From Pseudomonadota bacterium (lineage in GTDB: Bacteria; Desulfobacterota; Syntrophia; Syntrophales; JADFWA01), in assembly GCA_030612385.1 (NCBI GenBank), contig JAUWNZ010000006.1, positions 1-17,285 of the forward strand: DNA of 17,285 nt, in the 5' to 3' direction. Positions 1 to 6,981 of this stretch are shown one piece after another (position 1 is the stretch's first letter; the number at the start of each line of letters is the position of its first letter). Both the position numbers and the translations under genes were made by a program. The notes under the pieces are model-generated. The model made no database searches and had not been told where the DNA came from. It saw only the letters and a program-made list of their open reading frames with translations.

Positions 1-1832
1 AAAGTCCTCAGAGCAAAACGGTTATAGATATCGTACACAAGCTGATCAATCGTATAAAAATCCCTTGCCAGTTCATACCGTCTTTCGTCCCTCGTCCTTC
101 CACCTTTAACGCCAAGGTTTTCTTCAAATGGCGTTAATATAAGTTTACCCGGTGGCCCCTGATCTACACGATCAACCTTTTCATAACGCTCACTCGGAAT
201 ATAATTGAGGTTAAAGAGGGTGAAATTGTGCGTGCCTCTCCCTTGCTCCCTGGCGGTCAGAGGCAAAGAGGTAAGGGACATGTCACTTTCGGTAACCGAG
301 TCAACCAGCTCCCTGATGTGATCGGAAAATTTGTCATGATTTGTAACCGTCAAGACAGGATAGTTTTGCTGGATGTGCGCATTGGGAACTTTTCGGGGTA
401 TGCGCATCCCCCTGCCTAACACCTGCGATATAAGAAGCTTGGAGTTAAAGACCTTCTCTTCCATTGGAACAATTTGAAAGACATTGTCAACATCCCATCC
501 TTCCGAAAGCTTGTTCACCGCAAAGATAAACTCAACGCTTCCGCCTGTCTTTTTCGTGCTTGTTTCTTCAATATTGTCGAGTTCATCCTTATATTCCGAC
601 TTAGAAACCTTACTTACGACACAAATTGCTTTTTTACGCATCATGTCTATAAGTTCCGAATCCGTACCTTGTGCGCCATTGTGCATCTTCTCATATCTGA
701 CCAGAAATGTTATAAATTCCTCGCTTCTTGTTTGAGCATTGTTTTGGGTGGGACAGATAAAGACCGTTATCGGTTTAACCCTTCTTTGTTCCGAAGCATT
801 TTTGTATGCGTACTTCTCACTGTTTTCCAGATGGTTTTTCAGTACCATTTCAAAGCGCTGATCGATCGTAAGTTTTGAGTCGCCTTCATCTGTTTCTGTG
901 TGAATAATCGCATTGATCTTTTTGATATATTTCTGCTCTGTCGCGTCTTTTATGGAGTAATTGTAAAGGATGTCGGCAAAATATTCATTCTGGTTATAGG
1001 GTGTGCCGGTAAAGCCGATGTGCCGGGTGATTTTGCTGTTTTCACGTAAAAACTTCATCCATAGCCGTTCGTCTCTTGCTTCACTTTTCTTTCCTTCCGG
1101 TCCTTCTTCCCTGTCGAGAACAAGACGATTATCCGCGTATTTCAGATGAGAATAAGCATGGTGAATCTCATCTCCAAGGACAAGGACTTCGTCGGTGTTT
1201 TTGAACAATGTGTCGTTGATTGAGCCAAATGTAAAAACCGCGTTAATGTTTTCAATCACAATCGAATCGTCTTCTATCGGGTCATTATCCGTCAGGAGAT
1301 TGATCGCCTTTCCCCTGTATTTCGACGGGAGTTTGTCATTAAGATCTTTCCTGCTCATCAAGTCCCTGAATTTTTCCCGCAGGCCCTGTTCGATAATGGT
1401 TGAGGACGGACCAAGCACCAGAACCCTCTTTGTAAGTCCCATGGCAAGGGAAAGCCAGGCAATGGCGAATATTACGTATGATTTCCCGGTGCCGGTGGCC
1501 ATGTGTACGACCCCGGACAGACGGTCAGGGAGTGGAAGCTGGCGGAGAAAGCTTTCTTCGGTCCCGAAACACCGCCGAATCTGTGATTTCTCTCGATAGT
1601 TTTCTTTTCCAAGATCGGTAATGCTCTTGTAACCGCCGCCCCAGAGATAGATCATGGCCTCTTTAACGGCATCGTACTGATAATCGCGTGATCCAGCCAG
1701 CTCACGGACATACTCCTCGATCTCTGAAAAATTGAACCTGTTGTAGTTACACTTCCGGATATTGATATCCAGCGTGTGATCGGACAGGTTCAATCTTTTA
1801 ATCGCCTTTTGTCTCTTCGTTTTCTTCTCCAT
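1..1832 (-). CDS. res: Type III restriction enzyme Res subunit (helicase part; C-terminus off window)
   Basis: This is the ATP-dependent translocase/endonuclease subunit of a type III restriction-modification system. It works with Mod, encoded upstream, to move along DNA and cleave near unmodified sites. The 610 visible codons run to the window edge without a stop. The superfamily 2 helicase motifs are in order: Walker A MATGTGKS at residues 111-118, a DEIH box at 221-224 (VLVLGDEIHHA), motif III TGTPYN near 272-277, and motif VI LGRGMRIP at 472-479. The usual C-terminal PD-(D/E)XK nuclease would lie outside the window and cannot be assessed. The start is the ATG at 1830-1832. The reading frame is closed just upstream by a TAA, and this ATG has no good ribosome binding site of its own (see the hairpin and leader at 1839-1876). 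The assignment rests on the motifs and on the mod gene in the same operon. Confidence 0.9.
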   Translation of the reverse strand, partial: MEKKTKRQKAIKRLNLSDHTLDINIRKCNYNRFNFSEIEEYVRELAGSRDYQYDAVKEAMIYLWGGGYKSITDLGKENYREKSQIRRCFGTEESFLRQLPLPDRLSGVVHMATGTGKSYVIFAIAWLSLAMGLTKRVLVLGPSSTIIEQGLREKFRDLMSRKDLNDKLPSKYRGKAINLLTDNDPIEDDSIVIENINAVFTFGSINDTLFKNTDEVLVLGDEIHHAYSHLKYADNRLVLDREEGPEGKKSEARDERLWMKFLRENSKITRHIGFTGTPYNQNEYFADILYNYSIKDATEQKYIKKINAIIHTETDEGDSKLTIDQRFEMVLKNHLENSEKYAYKNASEQRRVKPITVFICPTQNNAQTRSEEFITFLVRYEKMHNGAQGTDSELIDMMRKKAICVVSKVSKSEYKDELDNIEETSTKKTGGSVEFIFAVNKLSEGWDVDNVFQIVPMEEKVFNSKLLISQVLGRGMRIPRKVPNAHIQQNYPVLTVTNHDKFSDHIRELVDSVTESDMSLTSLPLTAREQGRGTHNFTLFNLNYIPSERYEKVDRVDQGPPGKLILTPFEENLGVKGGRTRDERRYELARDFYTIDQLVYDIYNRFALRT

Positions 1833-1838
1833 GTTATT

Positions 1839-1876
1839 TTAATCAATCTCATTTTGCATTCTCTCTCCTTGAGAGA
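1839..1876 (-). promoter_or_regulatory. Hairpin over the Shine-Dalgarno plus six-codon leader ORF before res
   Basis: On the minus strand the sequence TCTCTC-AAG-GAGAGA (1876-1862) forms a perfect 6-bp stem with a 3-nt loop. The strong Shine-Dalgarno AAGGAG (1870-1865) lies inside it. Five bases later an ATG (1859-1857) opens a short ORF encoding MQNEID, which ends at TAA (1841-1839). The res ATG follows 6 nt after that stop. The seen facts are the stem, the Shine-Dalgarno, the mini-ORF and the lack of a separate res ribosome binding site. Control of res by folding or by termination-reinitiation is inference. It would make sense because Res must not outpace Mod. Confidence 0.4.
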
Positions 1877-1933
1877 AGAAAGGCAGGCATTGCTTGTACC
1901 AAAGTTTGAAAAACGTGGGTAAATGCATTTGTC

Positions 1934-2206
1934 CTAAATTAGCCCCTTTTCCCCCAGGATTGTTTCGTAATCCTTCAGCGACAGCGGACAGTCTATAAGA
2001 TTCCTGAAATCCTTTTGTGTAAGCTTTAATTGACTTCTAATTTTATCTGACACCTTTCCTGGAATGTTTCCTTTGCCATGTGAGTAATGAACCCTCAATA
2101 TCTTTCTTCCTTGAAAAGTAAACCATCCATATCGGTGTTTTGTAGACCTTACCTCAAGCTTGAGCTTTTTGAAAATTTTTCCGATCTCGTTCTTTTTTAT
2201 CTGCAT
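1934..2206 (-). CDS. HicA-like putative toxin (90 aa)
   Basis: This is a small basic protein of 90 residues. It resembles HicA/YcfA-type proteins: an N-terminal helix (residues 1-17), then a beta-rich core STKHRYGWFTF at 21-31 and KILRVHYSHGKGN at 35-47, then a helix KVSDKIRSQLKL at 51-62. H24 is a candidate for the conserved HicA histidine. About 28 extra residues (63-90) follow the usual HicA length. HicA toxins are mRNA-cleaving RNases with a double-stranded-RNA-binding fold. The start ATG overlaps the end of the 115-residue upstream gene by 10 nt and has a GGAGG about 9 nt upstream, so the two are translationally coupled. The resemblance is recognised from pattern only. An alternative is a conserved HicA-fold protein with no toxic activity. 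Confidence 0.55.
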   Translation of the reverse strand: MQIKKNEIGKIFKKLKLEVRSTKHRYGWFTFQGRKILRVHYSHGKGNIPGKVSDKIRSQLKLTQKDFRNLIDCPLSLKDYETILGEKGLI

Positions 2207-2544
2207 TCAATAATTTCCTCCAGATACTGCAACCACTTTTTGGGCAGACTGCCAAGATTCTCTTTATCTTCCATCAAATCCTCAAAAATCTGAATAATTT
2301 CGCTGGAAAGCAAATCTATGGCTTCAGAAGTGGTATCGGCATAAGAAAAAGCCTCTATATCCTCAAAACTCGCAATCACCTTATCTTCTTCAAATTCCAG
2401 AGTAATGTAAATAGGAGCTTTTAAGTGATATTTAGGGTGCTTTAAGGAATTAAGCGGAATAATTCTGTATTTCGTGTCAACTGAATAAATAATCTTTTTG
2501 CTAAGATCTTTATACTGATCAGGCGTTAGGATGCTTCCTTGCAT
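2197..2544 (-). CDS. HicB-like putative antitoxin partner (115 aa)
   Basis: This is a small acidic protein of 115 residues encoded immediately before the HicA-like gene and overlapping it. The central stretch IYITLEFEEDKVIASFEDIEAF (45-66) followed by a helix with TTSEAIDLLSSEIIQIFEDL (71-90) resembles the HicB partial RNase H fold, in which short strands precede a helix starting SEA. No C-terminal DNA-binding domain of the ribbon-helix-helix or helix-turn-helix type is visible, so autoregulation is uncertain. The start is well supported: AAGGAGG lies 6 nt before the ATG at 2542-2544. Its place between mod and res suggests the pair is carried within the restriction-modification operon. The antitoxin role is inferred from the gene pairing and the weak fold pattern. 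It could be an uncharacterised conserved protein. Confidence 0.5.
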   Translation of the reverse strand: MQGSILTPDQYKDLSKKIIYSVDTKYRIIPLNSLKHPKYHLKAPIYITLEFEEDKVIASFEDIEAFSYADTTSEAIDLLSSEIIQIFEDLMEDKENLGSLPKKWLQYLEEIIECR

Positions 2545-2587
2545 GTGATCCTCCTTTCAAAAAACATAGTAATTAGTCAGCGGTTTA

Positions 2588-2602
2588 GGTTGAAGGCTGA
2601 AG
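2588..2602. repeat. Left arm of inverted repeat flanking the S23-like gene
   Basis: GGTTGAAGGCTGAAG on the plus strand. Its reverse complement matches 13 of 15 bases at 3024-3038, on the other side of the four-helix-bundle gene. This arm lies 4 nt beyond that gene's stop codon. Confidence 0.5.
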
Positions 2603-2606
2603 TATT

Positions 2607-2963
2607 TCAACCATCCCGCAACGATCGAATCAAGCCATTCAAGACCTTCTCGGGTTCGACTATTTTGGGTTCAATCAGAGATGAATCCTCGTTGCGCAAG
2701 AAGCCTAAACGCTTCGATAAATTTAGTTGATAATGTAGCTCCCTCAATGACCCGAAGGCTATGTAAAGAAAACGAAGGTAATCGGCCTGACTGTCACGTG
2801 CACAGCCCTCGACGATGTTAGAAGGAACCGAAACCGCTGCCCTCCGCATTTGAGAAGTCAGACCATATATCTCTTCTTTTGGAAACCGTGCGGTTACCCG
2901 ATAAACCAATACTGCGACCTCGTCAGCCAACTCAAATGCCCGAAGTTTTGTGTGATCCCGCAT
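2607..2963 (-). CDS. Four-helix-bundle protein, S23 / 23S rRNA intervening-sequence family
   Basis: This is a 118-residue protein of the S23-like four-helix-bundle family. Such proteins are known from 23S rRNA intervening sequences and as accessory proteins in mobile contexts, and related proteins include the diversity-generating-retroelement factor Avd. The biochemical role of most members is unknown. The characteristic blocks are present: KLRAFELADEVAVLVYRVT (6-24), FPKEEIYGLTSQMRRAAVSV (27-46) followed by PSNIVEG (47-53), and FGSLRELHYQL (70-80). The length is typical. The start ATG at 2961-2963 has a GAAGGGGG upstream, which is part of a purine-rich repeat tract. The gene separates mod from the downstream HicB/HicA-like pair and res. 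It is bounded by the inverted repeat 2588-2602 / 3024-3038, which suggests a separate insertion. The family call is strong; any link to restriction is unproven. Confidence 0.9.
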   Translation of the reverse strand: MRDHTKLRAFELADEVAVLVYRVTARFPKEEIYGLTSQMRRAAVSVPSNIVEGCARDSQADYLRFLYIAFGSLRELHYQLNLSKRLGFLRNEDSSLIEPKIVEPEKVLNGLIRSLRDG

Positions 2964-2972
2964 AATCAGCCC

Positions 2973-3045
2973 CCTTCAGTCTTTCTCCTTCAGTCTTCTA
3001 CCTTTAACCTTTCACCTTCTGTACTTCTACCTTCAACCTTCTACC
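2973..3045. repeat. Degenerate AAGGTTGAAGG-type purine/pyrimidine repeat tract, with right arm of inverted repeat
   Basis: On the minus strand this tract repeats GAAGG-containing units such as AAGGTAGAAGG, TTGAAGGTAG and AGACTGAAGG. The unit CCTTCAGTCT on the plus strand occurs exactly twice with a 14-nt period (2973-2982 and 2987-2996). The right arm of the inverted repeat is 3024-3038. The tract supplies the ribosome binding site of the S23-like gene and overlaps the last codons and stop of mod. Confidence 0.6.
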
Positions 3046-5123
3046 TTACACAACTTACTCTCATTACCATGTTTATCAATGCCAATAACTGCAACGCTTT
3101 CCGTCAACCCGGTCATTGTAATTTCGCCGTTATCACTAACATCTTTCGCAAATACGGTCCTGTCCATATCAAAAAGCTTGCCGTCATAATCGACATCCAC
3201 AAGCAGCATGGCAAGCCCATCAAGCCCCTTCAAACGATCTTCCTGATTATCCAGTATCTTTGTTTCAAACCGCGTGATTTTCAAACCCTGTTTGGTTCTC
3301 TCAACCTCAATCTCAATACTCTCATTAAAATAGAACCCTGTTGAATTGATAAGATTGTTGACATTATCCTGAGAGCTCGGCTGTTCTTGTATCTGAAAAT
3401 TGCGGGACACATCCTCCAGTATCTTGTAAGGAAACTTGAGAAGTTTAAAATGCACATTATCACCGGCGCTGTTTTTCATGGTAGTATCACCGATCAGCGT
3501 GCAGGTCTCCGGCGTGATGATATAGTAGTTACCCTTTAGCTTGCCCCCGGACTGCACAATGATTCCCTTGAGATATTTCTCGTCGATCCTGATATTTTTC
3601 AGATACTCGTCATTCCAGACAGGGTAAACCTCAACCGGGTCGCCATCCTTTTCGCCGGAGATATTGGTAAGACCGTACTTACCCGACATATCCTTTTCGT
3701 CACGGCCGATCTGAAAAAGCCCCAGGACAAAATCGACATAGGCATCCCTGTTTTCTCTGAGCTTCATGATGCGGGAAAAATCATAGGCACCAGTGGAAAC
3801 GACACAGAAAGGTTTTGGAGGTTTGTCGTATTTCCGGTTTTTCTTTACATCATTGCCGAGGGCTTTCGACTCGCCGATTTTCAGCATTCTCTTTTGCATG
3901 GTATAGATCGCATGCTTGCCGAAATCGCAGACAATCCAGCGTCGGCCTAATTTCTCCGCAACCGCGGCCGTGGTGCCGGAGCCGGCGAAGACGTCCATGA
4001 CGAGGTCGCCGGGATTGGAAGACTGACCCATTATTTGTTCAACAAGCTCTTCTTTTTTTTCCGTTGGGTATCCAGTATTAAAAGCAGATGCTGTGATATC
4101 ATCCCATAGCGAATCTCGTAAATCATAGTCAGTGCTTTCAATTAAATATTCTGGTTTTCCAGTATTCTTATTAGGCCGCAATCTCTTTTCTTCTATAGCA
4201 ATTTTTGCCTTTTTCTTATCCCACATCCAATGCCTATTCATTTCCGGTTTTCTTCCGAATAGTTCGTAATCCATCCCTTTACGATATTCTGGCGCATCGA
4301 AAGCGTGCCACCGATCCGGCTTGGGTGCATATTTCACTGCTGGTTTAATTAAATGCAAAGCACTTTGGGCATAAAAGAGTATGACATCAATGGCATCATT
4401 AAGTCGCGGGACTTGGTCTCGCTCTTTAATGTTTTTTCTAATTCTCCTAACATAAATCTCGTTTCGAAAATTTTCTTTGCCGAAAATTTCATCCATTACT
4501 ACTCTCATATAATGGTGCATCTTTGAGTCAAGATGCAGATATATAGCCCCATCATATGTCATCAAATCTCGGAGATAAATCAATCTTTCTCTTAATGTCT
4601 CAATAAATTCCGCCCGATCGACACGATCCGAATAACTGTCTTCACCTTCCTTCGCAGCAAAATCACTCTTTGTCGCAAACGGCGGATCAATATAAACCAG
4701 CTTTACCTTTCCCTTGACCCTGTCCTTGATCAGCGGGTCGGCGTTCCGGTAGCAAGTCTTCAGAAATTGCAGGTTATCCCCCTGAACAATCAGGTTCTGC
4801 CAGTTATCATCCGAACCATCCTTTGCCTGTTCAAACATATCAAGCTGTGTCTGACCCGTAAGACTTCCGCCCTTGAAATATCGTTCAAGCTGGAGCGGCG
4901 ATCCGGCATCCGTCGGAGAAACCTGATTCAGAATGGCGGCCTCGCTTCTTTTCCCCGCATATTCAAGCGTAACAACCTTAGCCCTGTCCAGCTTCGCCAC
5001 ATCAAATTTCTCCGCCAGCCCTGGAAAAAGCTTCACCATCAACTCCGGCGGCGGCTCGGCATTGCTGTTCAACGCTTCGATAATCCGTTTCTTCTCTTCC
5101 TCTGTAAGGTCGGTCTTTACCAT
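3033..5123 (-). CDS. mod: Type III DNA adenine-N6 methyltransferase Mod
   Basis: This is the modification and specificity subunit of a type III restriction-modification system, which methylates adenine in its recognition site. In the 696-residue protein catalytic motif IV DPPF is at residues 146-149 (VYIDPPFATKSDF) and motif I FAGSGTT at 379-385 (MDVFAGSGTTAAVAEKLGRRW). This order, IV before I, is the beta-class order typical of Mod proteins. The target-recognition region lies between the motifs. The start chosen is the ATG at 5121-5123, which has AGGAG 8 nt upstream; a GTG nine bases earlier directly abuts that ribosome binding site. DNA coding for the region between the motifs is much richer in A+T than the two flanks. 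The stop lies inside a repeat next to the S23-like gene. Res is encoded about 1.2 kb downstream on the same strand. Confidence 0.95.
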   Translation of the reverse strand: MVKTDLTEEEKKRIIEALNSNAEPPPELMVKLFPGLAEKFDVAKLDRAKVVTLEYAGKRSEAAILNQVSPTDAGSPLQLERYFKGGSLTGQTQLDMFEQAKDGSDDNWQNLIVQGDNLQFLKTCYRNADPLIKDRVKGKVKLVYIDPPFATKSDFAAKEGEDSYSDRVDRAEFIETLRERLIYLRDLMTYDGAIYLHLDSKMHHYMRVVMDEIFGKENFRNEIYVRRIRKNIKERDQVPRLNDAIDVILFYAQSALHLIKPAVKYAPKPDRWHAFDAPEYRKGMDYELFGRKPEMNRHWMWDKKKAKIAIEEKRLRPNKNTGKPEYLIESTDYDLRDSLWDDITASAFNTGYPTEKKEELVEQIMGQSSNPGDLVMDVFAGSGTTAAVAEKLGRRWIVCDFGKHAIYTMQKRMLKIGESKALGNDVKKNRKYDKPPKPFCVVSTGAYDFSRIMKLRENRDAYVDFVLGLFQIGRDEKDMSGKYGLTNISGEKDGDPVEVYPVWNDEYLKNIRIDEKYLKGIIVQSGGKLKGNYYIITPETCTLIGDTTMKNSAGDNVHFKLLKFPYKILEDVSRNFQIQEQPSSQDNVNNLINSTGFYFNESIEIEVERTKQGLKITRFETKILDNQEDRLKGLDGLAMLLVDVDYDGKLFDMDRTVFAKDVSDNGEITMTGLTESVAVIGIDKHGNESKLCKVEG

Positions 5124-5266
5124 GTGAAACACTCCTGAATTCTAAATGATCATAGACTAAAAACTCTGCTGCAAGCTGAAATGACCAATGCCGCAATTAA
5201 CCGGTGGTTTTGAAGTGACAAGCGTAGTGCTGCCACGGGAAAAACAGACCGTGTTAAATCACATTA

Positions 5267-6226
5267 TTATGCCAGACTTCTAAATTGTTCTGCAAGAGTT
5301 TGAAGTTTATCTCCATCTATGAAAGTGAGATTGTTGCGAGTCGCATGACTCTCAATTTTTTCACAAATTTTCTCAATTGCATTCTCTGTGAATTTGCCGG
5401 AAATGATAATGGCAAACTTTGAAATACGTTGTTTCTGTTTCGTATATAAATCATAAAAAGGCATTTTAAATGCGTCATCAATTTGGCCAAGTATTTGATC
5501 AATTTCTCCAGTAGCACCGCCAGAAATATTGCCGAATTTGACTTGGGCTCCCCAGTATTCGAGTTCTTGAAATTCTGTAATTCTCGCAAACAAAATATCT
5601 CTACCATATTCTCTTTTTCCGTGATTATATTTGACATTCTGAAACCCAAGTTTTCGAAGAATAGGTAGGACATTCTGTAAAGTGAATTCCTTTTCATTTT
5701 CAGTATCCTTGGGTTTCCATAATTCCGCGCCAAGGCGCATTTCAGCAGCACCTTCTATTTCTGCAACAATTTGTTCTGCAATCTTAATTGCCAAATCAAG
5801 CTTGTCGGCCTCAACTTCGGTTGAATATGATAAATGAATCCATGCGCCATCGTCTTCATAATGATCAAGTGATACATCGCCAACTTCAATAGCCCTTTCT
5901 TCAACTATTGATTTCTTCGCTTCCATATATGGCTTAAAGCCAATAGCTCCATCCCAATACTTACGAGTCCCAAAATCATCAAACTCAACTTTGACTTTAT
6001 TTTTGTCAATTTTCTTTATGTAGATCGGTATAGTGTCAAGGATTATTATTGATTCTTCGATGCGACAACAAATCTCGAAAATCGCATTACCAGGAAGATC
6101 ATTAACCGTAGTTTCACCAACGAGTCCCTTTGGTAAATACCATCTCTCTCCATCATCTGATCGAAGATTTTCACCATCAAACGAGATAGAAACTATTTCG
6201 TCATAATCTTTCTCTATTTCAATCAT
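5267..6226 (-). CDS. Mrr-like PD-(D/E)XK restriction endonuclease with novel N-terminal domain
   Basis: This 319-residue protein is a putative DNA endonuclease. The C-terminal half looks like an Mrr-catalytic PD-(D/E)XK domain: helix TLQNVLPILRKLGF (182-195), then HGKREYGRDILF (202-213) with E206 and D210, then the strand YWGAQVKFGNISGG (224-237) with Q228-V-K230. The glutamine replaces the usual Asp/Glu of the D/E-x-K pair, as in many Mrr-like enzymes. A late strand FIDGDKLQTL (302-311) fits the end of an Mrr fold. The first 160 residues are beta-rich and I do not recognise them; they may sense a ligand or bind DNA. The ATG has AGGA 5 nt upstream. It follows the 59-residue gene by 22 nt and probably shares its transcript. 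A gap of 143 nt separates it from mod, so it is more likely part of the 2TM unit than of the type III system. Confidence 0.8.
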   Translation of the reverse strand: MIEIEKDYDEIVSISFDGENLRSDDGERWYLPKGLVGETTVNDLPGNAIFEICCRIEESIIILDTIPIYIKKIDKNKVKVEFDDFGTRKYWDGAIGFKPYMEAKKSIVEERAIEVGDVSLDHYEDDGAWIHLSYSTEVEADKLDLAIKIAEQIVAEIEGAAEMRLGAELWKPKDTENEKEFTLQNVLPILRKLGFQNVKYNHGKREYGRDILFARITEFQELEYWGAQVKFGNISGGATGEIDQILGQIDDAFKMPFYDLYTKQKQRISKFAIIISGKFTENAIEKICEKIESHATRNNLTFIDGDKLQTLAEQFRSLA

Positions 6227-6248
6227 ATCTTTCCTAATTCAGGGCATA

Positions 6249-6428
6249 TTAGTCGTTTGAATCTGAATCTTCTGACGGAGGATCCGGCCATGGTTCGGGC
6301 CGCTGCATTTTTTCAATAATGGCATCTTTATCAAATTTACCGCCATAATCTCTACGTTCAATATGCTCTGAATTGTCCCTGTCTTGTCTTTCTACTGGTG
6401 GCCTTTTTTTGTCGTCGCCGTTACCCAT
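6249..6428 (-). CDS. Small acidic hydrophilic protein (59 aa), unrecognised
   Basis: This is a 59-residue protein with no family that I recognise. It is highly charged: the N-terminal part is rich in D, K, R and E (GDDKKRPPVERQDRDN at 4-19). The C-terminal part has a proline-tryptophan motif RPEPWPDPPSEDSDSND (43-59) that ends in an acidic tail. It is probably largely disordered and has no membrane segment or signal peptide. The start is the ATG at 6426-6428, which has a strong AGGAGG about 7 nt upstream. An ATG 57 bases earlier would overlap the preceding gene and lacks this support. It sits 17 nt after the two-transmembrane gene and 22 nt before the Mrr-like gene, so co-expression is likely. 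It may be an adaptor or inhibitor for one of these neighbours, but that is inference only. Confidence 0.7.
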   Translation of the reverse strand: MGNGDDKKRPPVERQDRDNSEHIERRDYGGKFDKDAIIEKMQRPEPWPDPPSEDSDSND

Positions 6429-6445
6429 GATTTCCCTCCTGAAAA

Positions 6446-6919
6446 TTATAAAAGTCCCCGTGAAGAGATTACTTCTTCTCGGCATTTCCTTAACAACTTC
6501 TGTTCGTCAGGCAAATTTGCTTCTTTTTGGCTTAAAGTGTTTTCTTTGTCCTTTAGTCGTTTTAATTCCTTGATTGTCTTGTTCTCATTCGTTATGCCCT
6601 TTTTAACGTTAAGCCACAGCAACTCGTAATCTGCCTTGATAAGACTCCATTTTTCTGTGAGAAAAACCATACTCTCGATCATTTTAGGCCAATTAAGGAT
6701 TGGGAGTGCAATAGCAAGTAATGCTGACATAGCTGATAGTATCTTCCATAACAATTCATATTCGCTCCAAAATCCCCAGCTAGCAACAGCACCGGACGCC
6801 ATTGCAGCAAGGAAAATTTTGGCCCACTTCTCTCTGGTATAATAACGTCTACTTAAATGAGACCAATATCTATTATTCATGTCAGCATCTAACATCGAAT
6901 CCCATATTGTCTTTCTCAT
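6446..6919 (-). CDS. Two-transmembrane (SLATT-like) putative effector protein
   Basis: This 157-residue protein has two predicted membrane helices close together: residues 34-51 (KIFLAAMASGAVASWGFW) and 57-75 (LWKILSAMSALLAIALPIL). A charged coiled-coil-like C-terminal region follows (about 104-150, with KTIKELKRLKDKENTLSQKEA at 114-134). The N-terminal amphipathic segment SMLDADMNNRYWSHLSRRYY is typical of SLATT-type 2TM proteins, which in defence loci are thought to disrupt membranes when a partner senses infection. The membrane topology is read directly; the SLATT label is a resemblance only. The ATG at 6917-6919 has only a weak purine stretch upstream. The gene starts a tight three-gene unit with the 59-residue protein and the Mrr-like nuclease. 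A shared 57-nt element lies 63 nt upstream. Confidence 0.75.
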   Translation of the reverse strand: MRKTIWDSMLDADMNNRYWSHLSRRYYTREKWAKIFLAAMASGAVASWGFWSEYELLWKILSAMSALLAIALPILNWPKMIESMVFLTEKWSLIKADYELLWLNVKKGITNENKTIKELKRLKDKENTLSQKEANLPDEQKLLRKCREEVISSRGLL

Positions 6920-6981
6920 AGTGACGATCTCATTCTATTGAAACCCAAGCAATGATTTAAATTCTAAGTAAATTTCAGGAA

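Noticed and set aside
474-1599. Open frames on the plus strand across the res gene
   Set aside because: They are antisense to a gene with a full set of helicase motifs, lack good ribosome binding sites and show no recognisable domain.
2973-3045. CRISPR array
   Set aside because: The repeats are short, degenerate and almost contiguous, without spacers of even length, and no cas gene is nearby.
5124-5132. GTG start for mod nine bases upstream
   Set aside because: The AGGA ribosome binding site directly abuts the GTG, whereas it is correctly spaced for the ATG at 5121-5123.
5136-5146. GAATTCTAAAT shared between the mod leader and the DNA near copy B as a third copy of the shared element
   Set aside because: Only about 11 bases match and the palindromic core is absent, so it does not support a third copy.
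5234-5253. Hairpin CACGG...CCGTG downstream of the Mrr-like gene as a terminator
   Set aside because: The stem is only 5 bp with a 10-nt loop and has no T-run after it; chance is likely.
6429-6485. Extended 78-residue version of the small acidic protein
   Set aside because: The extension overlaps the 2TM gene and has no ribosome binding site; AGGAGG points to the ATG at 6426-6428.
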